A stretch of DNA of 9,904 nucleotides from Yinghuangia elevatio (GCF_040649515.1 NZ_JBEZFP010000218.1:1-9904), one strand, 5' to 3'; shown: positions 1 through 7,376, counted from the first letter of the stretch. Numbers and translations are program-made. Notes: generated by a model from the sequence alone, not told the origin.

Positions 1-15
1 AGCGGTCGGAGTGCA

Positions 16-58
16 CATTTTCGTGACGGAGCGAGGAACGAGCGCAGTCACGAAAATG
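16..58. terminator. Perfect 12-bp inverted repeat, probable terminator hairpin
   Basis: CATTTTCGTGAC (16-27) and GTCACGAAAATG (47-58) are exact reverse complements around a 19-nt purine-rich loop. GAGTGC (9-14) and GCACTC (71-76) can add an outer 6-bp helix. No U-run follows on either strand, which is common for actinobacterial terminators. It lies downstream of the minus-strand SseB-like gene and could also serve a gene to the left. An operator or leader structure is an alternative reading. Confidence 0.55.
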
Positions 59-201
59 GGTGCTACGGCCGCACTCAAACAAAAGCGCCCACCCCTACCA
101 AGGGCCGACCGACCCCGGACCAACGACGGAACGGCCCAACCTGCGCATGCTCAGACGTCCGCGTCCCAACCGCCCGAATACTGGTTCGCCGACAGGGCCC
201 G

Positions 202-265
202 TCACGCCCCCGCGCATAGCGCGGCATCGTCCGTGACGTAACCCGACTCCGCCAACAGAACCAGG
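202..265 (-). pseudogene. Degenerate tandem copy of the 3' end of the SseB-like gene
   Basis: Bases 202-265 align over their full 64 nt with 319-382, the last codons and stop of the SseB-like gene; roughly three quarters of positions agree by eye. On the minus strand the real gene ends LALLAES...RGA-stop, and the copy reads LVLLAES...AGA-stop in the same frame, with 38 sense codons between the two stops. Small compensating indels (a C run and an extra C) scramble the middle residues. I infer an old short tandem duplication, or the remnant of a longer C-terminus or second paralogue cut off by a new stop. There is no sign that it is translated. Confidence 0.5.
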
Positions 266-318
266 CCCCCCAGACAACGCAGGCCCGCCGAACCCTGGCG
301 TCCTCCCCCCGCAGCCCC

Positions 319-1062
319 TCACGCCCCCCGCACATACAACGGCGCACCCGGCGGCGTAACCGACTCCGCCAGCAGAGCCAGGTCCAGCCCCCGGGTAAGC
401 CGTGCGCGCAGCGCCTCAGCTTCCGCCAGCCGCGTGGCGATGCGACGGGCCGCGGCAGTGATGTCCGCCGGGGAGGCGTTCGACGCGAGCGTCAGCAGGA
501 GATCGGACGTCGCGCCCTCGGTGAGGTACGCGGCGCTGACGGCCGGTTCCTCCGCAGCCGCGGCGCGGACCGCTTCGCGGACCGTGTCGTCGCGGTGCGG
601 CGGCAGGAGTTCGCGGCCCTCGGCGAGCGCACGGAGGGCCGGCCCGGTGACCTCGTACGGAACAGGCCCGGCCAGGTCCAGCAGCAGGGTGTCGGCGCCC
701 TCCGCGTACGTGGCCAGCGCCGCGCGACGGGCGTCGACGGGGACCGGGCGCGCGTCCGGGCGCCAGCGGGCGAGGGCGTCCGTCGAGGTGAACGCGGGGA
801 GCGCCTTGCGGCCGGAAGGTCCCGCAATCGTGGGGACCGCCATGTCGCTGGACTTCTCGCGCTTGAGCTCGCCCGGCGCGGTGTCCTCCTGTTCGCCGAG
901 GATCGCGACCACCGGGACCAGCAGGCGGGCTCCCGCGAGGGCGGCGAGGACGTCCTCGGGCCGCGGCGAGGTGTCGGCAAGGGCCGCCGTCAGCGCGGCA
1001 TCGGCGGTGCCGTCGTCGCCGGAGAAGCCGGGGTCGGGGATGCTCTTGCCGGTGAAGTCCAC
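319..1062 (-). CDS. SseB family protein
   Basis: This is a 247-aa soluble protein that I recognise as the SseB-like family common in actinomycetes. The SseB name comes from a Salmonella secretion protein, but actinobacterial members have no established secretion role, so function is unknown. The family signature is visible: the stretch RLLVPVVAILGE near residues 46-57, then SSDMAVPTIAGPSGRKALPA (71-90) running into FTS and LARWRPDARPVPV (97-109). The remainder is Ala-rich helix. There is no signal peptide or membrane segment. The start is GTG at 1062-1060. A TAGGGT hexamer (1074-1069) sits 6 nt upstream and no separate ribosome binding site is evident, so the transcript is probably leaderless. 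The end of the gene is duplicated downstream (202-265). It is transcribed in the same direction as the carboxyltransferase gene but separated from it by 323 bp with hairpins, so it is probably a separate unit. Confidence 0.92.
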   Translation of the reverse strand: MDFTGKSIPDPGFSGDDGTADAALTAALADTSPRPEDVLAALAGARLLVPVVAILGEQEDTAPGELKREKSSDMAVPTIAGPSGRKALPAFTSTDALARWRPDARPVPVDARRAALATYAEGADTLLLDLAGPVPYEVTGPALRALAEGRELLPPHRDDTVREAVRAAAAEEPAVSAAYLTEGATSDLLLTLASNASPADITAAARRIATRLAEAEALRARLTRGLDLALLAESVTPPGAPLYVRGA

Positions 1063-1074
1063 ACCTCGACCCTA
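1063..1074 (-). promoter_or_regulatory. Putative leaderless promoter -10 element for the SseB-like gene
   Basis: On the minus strand TAGGGT (1074-1069) is followed by six bases and then the GTG start. That is the spacing expected when transcription begins at or next to the start codon, a frequent arrangement in actinomycetes. No good -35 hexamer was found 16-18 nt further upstream. The assignment rests on the -10 match and spacing only. Confidence 0.45.
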
Positions 1075-1190
1075 GACGGTGCGGAGCGGGCGCCCCGCCC
1101 GCAGGGATTCCACAAAGGGGACCACACAGGGGCACCACACACAGAAGCCACTCAGAGACGCCATTTCACGACGCCCCACCACACCGCGCG

Positions 1191-1235
1191 GGGATGCCGC
1201 GCGGGGCTTGACCACTGGGCCACGCGCGGCATCCC
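1191..1235. repeat. 13-bp perfect inverted repeat (terminator or attenuator candidate)
   Basis: GGGATGCCGCGCG (1191-1203) and CGCGCGGCATCCC (1223-1235) are exact complements around a 19-nt spacer. The outer arm is preceded by a second copy of CCGCGCGGGG (1184-1193, repeated at 1197-1206), so the left arm has a competitor sequence. It lies about 150 bp past the stop of the minus-strand carboxyltransferase gene and upstream of the SseB-like gene. A terminator between the two is the simplest reading. Confidence 0.5.
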
Positions 1236-1357
1236 GTCCGGGGCGGCGACCTGCGGGGCGGACGACTGGTGCGATCAAGTGTCGTCGGCCGCCTTCGCGG
1301 CGCGGGCCGGGCGTGTGGAGCCCGGTCCCCGAACGTGAATCAGGCTAGGCAGCTTGA

Positions 1358-1385
1358 GAGTTGCCGTGTGCCGATCGACGGCAAC

Positions 1386-1387
<2 letters not shown>
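1358..1387 (-). terminator. Stem-loop overlapping the carboxyltransferase stop codon
   Basis: GAGTTGCCGT (1358-1367) and ACGGCAACTC (1378-1387) form a perfect 10-bp stem with a 10-nt loop. On the minus strand the stem starts within the TGA stop (1388-1386) of the carboxyltransferase gene. No U-run follows. It is probably the terminator of that gene. Confidence 0.6.
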
Positions 1388-3056
<1,669 letters not shown>

Positions 3057-3559
3057 GGGTCCGCCTTCCGGGCCGGGCCTTGGTTCGCCTCGGGATGGAT
3101 GCGGGGCACGGACCCGAGGGCGTCGACCGTCTGTCGATCATGAGCACCCTGTCACGGGCGGGCGACGGCCGCCGCCATGTGCAGGAATCCGGCACTCCGC
3201 TTGCGGGCGGCCTTCCCGGCGCCGCGCAGCGCAGCGCAGCCACACTCATTCCCGCTCCAACGCCGCAACTCCTTCGCTCCCCCAGCCGCTCCGATCACCC
3301 TCGTCTCTTCTGGGGGGTGCCTGCAAAACCCTGTCGGACAACCCTCGGGCCGCAGCTCGGCCTAGGTCGAGCTGCGGCACGGCCCTCAAGGCCCGAGACG
3401 GCAAGCGGCCGCACCCGAGCGGCCGTAAGACAGCGGCCTGGGAGGGCCGTCAAGGCCCAGACCACGCGACCGCCCGCGGGCCCGGCAGTAGCTCGGAGAC
3501 GAGACCTCGCGCCCGCACCGTTCTACCGCCCGGTAACCGAATCTGGCAGGCTGCGGGGC
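3057..3559. other. Divergent intergenic region
   Basis: These 503 bp separate the minus-strand carboxyltransferase from the plus-strand deaminase/aldolase and must hold both promoters. I see no gene and no tRNA. An open frame runs through it in phase with the deaminase/aldolase, but its composition is poor and the family start is at 3560. Notable content: the palindrome at 3349-3378 and a direct repeat of the form GGCCNTCAAGGCCC at 3381-3394 and 3445-3458. CAGGCT (3547-3552), 7 nt before the ATG, may be a -10 element, with no clear -35. Confidence 0.55.
3349..3378. promoter_or_regulatory. 30-bp near-perfect palindrome, operator or hairpin candidate
   Basis: Arms GCCGCAGCTCG (3349-3359) and CGAGCTGCGGC (3368-3378) are exact complements. 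The 8-nt centre contains the self-complementary CCTAGG, so only one base pair in 30 is mismatched (G/T at 3360/3367). It lies in the divergent spacer about 180 bp before the deaminase/aldolase and 290 bp before the carboxyltransferase. It could bind a dimeric regulator or fold in a leader transcript; nothing distinguishes these here. Confidence 0.5.
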
Positions 3560-4786
3560 ATGGCCAGTCTCACCGCCGCGCGCGCCGCCCACCACCCGTC
3601 CGACGACCGGGCGCGCTACGACCGCGCCACCGCGGACCTCGACGCGCCCTTCGCGATCGTCGACCTCGACGCGTTCCGGGCGAACGCCGCGGACCTCGTG
3701 CGGCGCGCGGGCGGTACGCCGATCCGCGTCGCCAGCAAGTCCGTGCGCTGCCTCCCCCTCCTGCGCGAGGTGCTGGCGGCCGACGGCTTCGCGGGCGTCA
3801 TGGCCTTCACCCTGCCGGAGGCCCTGTGGCTGGCCGCGGAAGGCGTCGAGGACGTGCTCGTGGCGTACCCGTCGACGGATCGGGAGGCGTACGCGCGCCT
3901 CGCCGCCGACCCGGTGGCCGCCGCGCGCGTCACGGTGATGGTCGACGACGTCGCGCAGTTGGACTACATCGACCGCGTGCGCGGCGACGGCACCGAGCGC
4001 ATCCGCGTGTGTGTCGACATCGACTGCTCGTGGCAGGTGTTCGGCGGGCGCATCCGCGTGGGTGCGCACCGCTCGCCGCTGCACACCCCGGAGCAGGTGG
4101 CCGACGTCGCCGAACAGGTCGCCAAGCGCCCGCAGTTCCACCTCGTCGGGCTGATGGCCTACGAGGCCCAGATCGCCGGTGTCGGCGACGCTCCCCACGG
4201 GCGTGCGCTGTACGGCCGGGCCATCCGGTTCATGCAGGCCCGCGCCGGGGCCGAACTGGCCGCGCGCCGCGCGGACATCGTGCGGGCCGTACGCGCGGTG
4301 GCCGACCTGGAGTTCGTCAACGGCGGCGGCACCGGGAGCGTGGAGCGCACCGCCGCCGAGGCGTGCATCACCGAGGTCGCGGCGGGGTCGGGGCTGTTCC
4401 AGCCGCGGCTGTTCGACGACTACACCAGCTTCCGGGGCCGCCCCGCGGCGCTGTTCGCGCTGCCGGTGGTCCGGCGGCCGGGGGTCGGCTGGGTGTCCGT
4501 GCTGGGCGGCGGCTACCCCGCCTCGGGCGCCGCGGGGCGGGACCGGCTGCCGCAGCCGTACCTGCCGCAGGGGCTGGCGTACGACCCGCAGGAGGGCGCG
4601 GGCGAGGTGCAGACGCCGCTGCGCGGGAGTGCCGCCGACGACCTGCTGATCGGGGACCGCGTGTGGTTCCGGCACGCGAAGGCCGGCGAGTTGTGCGAAC
4701 GGTTCGACGCGCTGCACCTGGTGGAGGGTGACCGGGTCGTCGGGACGGTGCCGACGTACCGGGGCGAGGGGCACACGTTCCTGTAG
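3560..4786 (+). CDS. PLP-dependent amino acid deaminase/aldolase (alanine racemase N-terminal fold)
   Basis: This 408-aa protein matches the actinobacterial amino acid deaminase/aldolase family, related to D-threonine aldolase and D-serine dehydratase, which have an alanine-racemase-like TIM barrel binding pyridoxal phosphate. DAPFAIVDLDAFRANAADLV (28-47) is the usual entry to the barrel. RVASKSVR places the probable PLP lysine at K60. VCVDIDCSW, then HLVGLMAYEAQIAG and FVNGGGTGS, are later barrel strands, with the glycine-rich turn that normally holds the PLP phosphate. The C-terminal HAKAGELCERF has a His and Cys where this group binds a metal. The substrate is not predictable. I chose ATG 3560 because homology begins just after it; upstream codons in the same frame look non-coding. 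A CAGGCT hexamer 7 nt before the ATG hints at leaderless transcription. An imperfect 43-bp direct repeat begins right after the stop. Confidence 0.94.
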   Translation: MASLTAARAAHHPSDDRARYDRATADLDAPFAIVDLDAFRANAADLVRRAGGTPIRVASKSVRCLPLLREVLAADGFAGVMAFTLPEALWLAAEGVEDVLVAYPSTDREAYARLAADPVAAARVTVMVDDVAQLDYIDRVRGDGTERIRVCVDIDCSWQVFGGRIRVGAHRSPLHTPEQVADVAEQVAKRPQFHLVGLMAYEAQIAGVGDAPHGRALYGRAIRFMQARAGAELAARRADIVRAVRAVADLEFVNGGGTGSVERTAAEACITEVAAGSGLFQPRLFDDYTSFRGRPAALFALPVVRRPGVGWVSVLGGGYPASGAAGRDRLPQPYLPQGLAYDPQEGAGEVQTPLRGSAADDLLIGDRVWFRHAKAGELCERFDALHLVEGDRVVGTVPTYRGEGHTFL

Positions 4787-4901
4787 CGCCGCACGCGTAG
4801 GGGGCGCAACGCCGATACGTACACGGGCGCGAGGCCGATGCGCGCATGGGCACACGGCGCCGCACGCAGGCCGGGGCGCAGCGCCGGTGCGTTCACGGGC
4901 G
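4787..4901 (+). repeat. Imperfect direct repeat, two copies of about 43 bp
   Basis: Copy A (4787-4829) and copy B (4858-4901) both begin CGCCGCACGC and end CACGGGCG. Between them only a short segment differs, plus single-base changes and one gap. Copy A starts with the base after the deaminase/aldolase stop codon. The repeat is GC-rich and may act in transcript ending, or simply be a tandem duplication. Confidence 0.6.
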
Positions 4902-4920
4902 TACGCACACCCACACACAT

Positions 4921-5090
4921 TCACCCTTTCGGGTGACTGCCGGTAAAGCGATCATCGACTGATCACCCGTCAGCGCGGTTGGTATGCCCGGTTTTTCGGA
5001 AACCGATCAGCGTTGAAACCGGCTTTATCCGGCCAAGCCGCCCGCGATCCACCCGGTCCCGCGCAAGACGCGCGCCCGAAAGGGTGCCAC
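4921..5090 (+). promoter_or_regulatory. Structured leader/promoter region with competing hairpins before the STAS gene
   Basis: GGGTGA (4931-4936) can pair with TCACCC on its left (4921-4926, loop TTTC) or on its right (4963-4968). GATCA/TGATC (4950-4964) is a further small inverted repeat. CGGTTT (4989-4994) pairs with AAACCG (5000-5005), while the longer CCGGTTT (4988-4994) pairs with AAACCGG (5016-5022). GCGCCC-GAAA-GGGTGC (5072-5087) is a GNRA-type hairpin allowing one G-U pair. I match no known riboswitch, and the transcription start is not evident, so whether this is transcribed is an inference. Confidence 0.4.
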
Positions 5091-5167
5091 GGACGCTCCG
5101 GATGCCCCAGAATGCATTCGGCGCCGTGAGGTTCCAATCCCGTCCCGACCACGGAAAGGTCGAGGCC

Positions 5168-5542
5168 ATGGTCGCGCGGCTCGGCATGCTCGGTCAGGAA
5201 CACCCCGTCACCGGGGTCACAATCTGGCGCGGGTGCGCGGTTGTCCATCTGCACGGCGAGCTCGATCTCCACAACGCTCCGCTGCTGCACCGCACGCTGA
5301 TCGATCTGATCGACGGCGGGTGCCGCCGCGTGGTCGTCGACGCCACGGCGCTGACGTTTTGTGACTCGGTCGGACTCGGCGTGCTGATCGACGCCTTCAA
5401 GGCAATGCACGCGTGCGGGGGCGGACTCCGCCTCGCCGCACCCGACCGGCATGTGCGGGCAACACTGCGCATGACCGGCCTCATCGACATCCTCGGCGTG
5501 CGCGACACGTTGCAGGAGGTCTTGGACGAGTTCGCGGTCTGA
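5168..5542 (+). CDS. Anti-sigma factor antagonist (STAS domain, RsbV/SpoIIAA-like)
   Basis: This 124-aa single STAS-domain protein would act in the cytoplasm in partner switching: in unphosphorylated form it binds an anti-sigma kinase and frees a sigma factor, and phosphorylation by that kinase switches it off. The fold signature is clear: a strand AVVHLHGELDL (24-34), a strand RVVVDATAL, then FCDSVGLGVLIDA, which carries the conserved phospho-acceptor serine at S67 after D66. The usual DSSG/DSTG is DSVG here. Family length is about 110-130 aa. ATG 5168 was chosen because GGAAAGG lies 8 nt upstream and the domain begins soon after; the frame stays open upstream without coding character. No anti-sigma kinase or phosphatase gene is adjacent, so its partner lies elsewhere. 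A stem-loop at 5561-5590 follows the gene. Confidence 0.93.
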   Translation: MVARLGMLGQEHPVTGVTIWRGCAVVHLHGELDLHNAPLLHRTLIDLIDGGCRRVVVDATALTFCDSVGLGVLIDAFKAMHACGGGLRLAAPDRHVRATLRMTGLIDILGVRDTLQEVLDEFAV

Positions 5543-5560
5543 CGCCGCGTCCGGTCCACG

Positions 5561-5590
5561 GAACGGGTTCGTACGGGGGCGAATTCGTTC
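5561..5590 (+). terminator. Stem-loop after the STAS gene
   Basis: GAACGGGTTCG (5561-5571) and CGAATTCGTTC (5580-5590) pair over all 11 positions in RNA if two G-U pairs are allowed, with an 8-nt loop. It begins 18 nt past the STAS stop and lies just before the next gene. There is no U-run. Probable terminator. Confidence 0.55.
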
Positions 5591-5612
5591 GGCGGCATGC
5601 CCGCGCGTAAGC

Positions 5613-5623
5613 CAGAATCAGAC
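5613..5623 (+). promoter_or_regulatory. Putative leaderless -10 element for the GNAT gene
   Basis: CAGAAT (5613-5618) stands five bases before the ATG at 5624, and no Shine-Dalgarno sequence is present between them. This spacing suits a leaderless transcript. No convincing -35 hexamer was found. Confidence 0.35.
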
Positions 5624-6304
5624 ATGATCACGGACCACTGGCCGCTGTTCGGACTGCGCGTGACCACCCCGCGCCTGGAGTTGCGGCTCCCCCGCCTCGA
5701 GGACTTCGACGCCCTGTTCGCGGCGGTCGCGCGGGGCGTCCACGACCCGGAGTACATGCCCTTCGCCATGCCGTGGTCCACAGTCCCCGAGCCGGACCGC
5801 TCGCGCTCGGCGCTGCAACACCACTGGCGGCAGTGGGCGAGTTGGACGCCCGAGGACTGGACGCTCGACCTGGTGGTGTTCCACGAGGGCCTGCCGGTCG
5901 GCGCGCAGGATCTGAGCGGCGAACAGTTCGTCACACGGCGCGAGGTCTCGTCGGGTTCGTGGATCGAGCGGGGCCGGCAGGGCCGGGGGTTGGGCGCGGA
6001 GATGCGCGCGGCGGTGCTGCACCTGGCGTTCGAGGGCCTCGGCGCGGAGTGGGCGGTGTCGTCGGCGTTCACCGACAACCCGGCGTCGCTGGGGGTGTCG
6101 CGCAAGCTGGGGTACGCGGACGACGGCCTCGAGGTCCACGCGGCGGCGGACGGGCGCGCGCGGATGCTGCGGCGCGTACGCATCGACCGCGACGCCTGGG
6201 AGGCGCATCGCACGGTACCCGTGGAGGTCCACGGACTCGACGCATGTCTCGGCATGTTCGGCCTGGGCGTGTCCGGCCTCGGCGCAGCCGACGACACCCC
6301 CTGA
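5624..6304 (+). CDS. GNAT family N-acetyltransferase (RimJ/RimL type)
   Basis: This 226-aa enzyme is predicted to transfer an acetyl group from acetyl-CoA to an amine, perhaps a protein N-terminus, antibiotic or small molecule. The opening LFGLRVTTPRLELRLPRLED (8-27) is the typical beta-1 entry of the RimJ/RimL group. RGRQGRGLGAEMR (117-128) is motif A, the pyrophosphate-binding loop for acetyl-CoA (R/Q-x-x-G-x-G/A). AFTDNPASLGVSRKLGY (148-164) matches the family's N-x-x-S...LGY ending. A 25-residue tail follows the domain. ATG 5624 is preferred over the in-frame ATG at 5597, because homology starts directly after it and a -10-like CAGAAT sits upstream. The exact substrate cannot be read from sequence. 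The STAS gene ends 81 bp upstream with a stem-loop between, so the genes are probably transcribed separately. Confidence 0.92.
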   Translation: MITDHWPLFGLRVTTPRLELRLPRLEDFDALFAAVARGVHDPEYMPFAMPWSTVPEPDRSRSALQHHWRQWASWTPEDWTLDLVVFHEGLPVGAQDLSGEQFVTRREVSSGSWIERGRQGRGLGAEMRAAVLHLAFEGLGAEWAVSSAFTDNPASLGVSRKLGYADDGLEVHAAADGRARMLRRVRIDRDAWEAHRTVPVEVHGLDACLGMFGLGVSGLGAADDTP

Positions 6305-6320
6305 TCAGGCGGCCGATCTC

Positions 6321-6349
6321 CGTGCCGTGACACCGGCGTACGGCACGAT
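6321..6349 (+). promoter_or_regulatory. Inverted repeat overlapping the putative -10 of the exonuclease gene
   Basis: CGTGCCGT (6321-6328) and ACGGCACG (6340-6347) are perfect complements around 11 nt. They lie 16 bp past the GNAT stop. The right arm overlaps CACGAT (6344-6349), a possible -10 element seven bases before the GTG at 6357. It could be the GNAT terminator, an operator for the nuclease gene, or both. Confidence 0.45.
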
Positions 6350-6356
6350 GGGGCTC

Positions 6357-7289
6357 GTGCCTGGACAACTGATGCTTCTCGATACCGCGTCGCTCTACTT
6401 CCGCGCCTACTTCGGTGTGCCCGATTCGGTGAAGGCGCCGGACGGCACCCCGGTCAACGCGGTGCGCGGCCTGCTGGACTTCATCTCGCGCCTCGTCTCC
6501 GACCACGGCCCCGACGCGCTCGTGGCGTGCTGGGACGACGACTGGCGCCCGCAGTTCCGGGTCGACGCGATCCCCTCCTACAAGGCGCATCGCGTCGCGG
6601 AGGTCGTCGAGGGCGACGCGCCCGACGAGGAGGAGGTGCCCGACACCCTGTCCCCGCAGGTGCCCGTCATCGAGGACGTGCTCGCCGCGTTCGGCATCAC
6701 GCGCGTCGGGTCGCCGGGCTTCGAGGCGGACGACGTGATCGGCACGCTGGCGACCGCGGCGGCGACACCCGTGCAGATCGTCACCGGCGACCGGGACCTC
6801 TTCCAGTTGGTCGACGACAAGCGCGCGGTGAGCGTGCTCTACCCCGTCAAGGGGGTGGGCGTCGTGGACGTGATCGACGAGGCGGCGGTGTTGGCGCGGT
6901 ACGGCGTGCCGGCGTCCAGGTACGCCGACTTCGCCACGCTGCGCGGCGACGCGAGCGACGGGCTGCCCGGCGTGAAGGGCATCGGCGAGAAGACCGCCGC
7001 CCAGCTGATCGGCGAGTTCGGCGACCTGGCGGGCGTACGGCGGGCCGCCGAGGACCCCGCCTCGTCGCTCACCCCCGCGCGGCGCCGCAACCTGGTCGCC
7101 GCCGCCGACTACCTGGACGTCGCCCCCGGGGTCGTGCAGGTGGTCCGTGATGTTCCGCTTCCGGACGATCTGCCCGTCGCGCTCCCCCGCGCGCCCCGGG
7201 ACCCCGACGCGCTGCGCGCGCTCGCCGACCGCTGGGGCCTCGGCGGCTCGGTGCAGCGCCTTGTGGCGGTGCTGGCGGAGCGCCGCTGA
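6357..7289 (+). CDS. 5'-3' exonuclease / FEN-like nuclease (stand-alone Pol I 5'-nuclease domain)
   Basis: This 310-aa protein matches the 5'-nuclease domain of DNA polymerase I without the polymerase. Such enzymes remove RNA primers and 5' flaps using metal ions held by clustered acidic residues. Visible motifs, numbered from the GTG: MLLDTASLYFRAYFG with D9; VACWDDD (56-62); FRVDAIPSYKAHR; GFEADDVIGTLA with E123, D125 and D126; VTGDRDLFQLV with D145 and D147; and GDASDGLPGVKGIGEKTA with D198 and D201, leading into the helix-3-turn-helix DNA clamp. The core set is intact, so activity is likely. Candidate starts are GTG 6327, ATG 6348, GTG 6357 and ATG 6372. I prefer GTG 6357 because CACGAT lies seven bases upstream, suggesting a leaderless transcript. 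Homologues are a regular second 5' nuclease in actinomycetes. Confidence 0.92.
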   Translation: MPGQLMLLDTASLYFRAYFGVPDSVKAPDGTPVNAVRGLLDFISRLVSDHGPDALVACWDDDWRPQFRVDAIPSYKAHRVAEVVEGDAPDEEEVPDTLSPQVPVIEDVLAAFGITRVGSPGFEADDVIGTLATAAATPVQIVTGDRDLFQLVDDKRAVSVLYPVKGVGVVDVIDEAAVLARYGVPASRYADFATLRGDASDGLPGVKGIGEKTAAQLIGEFGDLAGVRRAAEDPASSLTPARRRNLVAAADYLDVAPGVVQVVRDVPLPDDLPVALPRAPRDPDALRALADRWGLGGSVQRLVAVLAERR

Positions 7290-7331
7290 GGGCGGTCACG
7301 GCAAGGTAAAAGCGCTACCCGAAAGGGTCAC

Positions 7332-7358
7332 CTGGCTGCGCGCCCGGCGCGCGGCCAG
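7332..7358 (+). terminator. Strong GC stem after the exonuclease gene
   Basis: CTGGC (7332-7336) pairs with GCCAG (7354-7358) and GCGCGCC (7338-7344) with GGCGCGC (7346-7352), with one T/G wobble between them and a single central base, giving a 27-nt near-palindrome. It ends two bases before the Crp-like box. ACCC-GAAA-GGGT (7317-7328) is a small GNRA-type hairpin just upstream. Together they probably end the exonuclease transcript; a protein-binding palindrome is possible. Confidence 0.55.
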
Positions 7359-7360
7359 TA

Positions 7361-7376
7361 TGTGATCCAGGTCACA
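7361..7376. promoter_or_regulatory. Crp/CRP-family binding site
   Basis: TGTGATCCAGGTCACA contains the exact TGTGA-N6-TCACA arms of the classical CRP consensus, and also fits the related GTG-N6-GNCAC motif described for Streptomyces Crp. It is centred about 65 bp before the start of the GGDEF-like gene at 7433, in an otherwise short intergenic gap. An AT-rich TATTAC (7383-7388) lies just downstream. If that is the -10, the box would overlap the -35 region, which would favour repression over classical activation. Confidence 0.7.

Larger units (their letters stand above)
1..318. other. Non-coding stretch downstream of the SseB-like gene
   Basis: No convincing gene is present. The open frames here have poor codon bias and match no family I recognise. 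The stretch holds a strong hairpin near the left edge (16-58, with a flanking 6-bp pair) and a degenerate copy of the end of the neighbouring SseB-like gene (202-265). Both are listed separately. The gene to the left is outside the window. Confidence 0.6.
1063..1385. other. Spacer between carboxyltransferase 3' end and SseB-like start
   Basis: No gene was seen. The spacer contains the putative SseB-gene promoter, a 13-bp inverted repeat (1191-1235) and most of a 10-bp hairpin (1358-1387) that overlaps the carboxyltransferase stop. Small frames crossing it on both strands lack coding character. Confidence 0.6.
4787..5167. other. Intergenic region upstream of the STAS gene
   Basis: No gene is visible in these 381 bp. 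The first part is an imperfect tandem repeat starting at the preceding stop codon (4787-4901). The second part (4921-5090) is relatively AT-richer and full of small inverted repeats with alternative partners, as expected of a promoter plus leader. Confidence 0.6.

Noticed and set aside
3177..3365. Small 62-codon plus-strand ORF in the divergent spacer
   Set aside because: No ribosome binding site, no coding bias and no recognisable product.
3080..3559. N-terminal extension of the deaminase/aldolase by 160 codons
   Set aside because: The upstream codons are Arg/Pro-rich, contain the palindrome and repeats of the intergenic region, and the family normally starts near ATG 3560.
3386..4924. Minus-strand 512-codon open frame opposite the deaminase/aldolase
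   Set aside because: Typical antisense frame of high-GC DNA; the plus strand carries the recognisable PLP enzyme.
4921..5022. Known riboswitch (cobalamin, c-di-AMP or similar) before the STAS gene
   Set aside because: I could not find the conserved core sequences of any class I know; only the alternative pairings are supported.
5194..6333. Minus-strand 379-codon open frame opposite the STAS and GNAT genes
   Set aside because: Antisense to two genes with clear motifs; Arg/Ser-rich low-quality translation.
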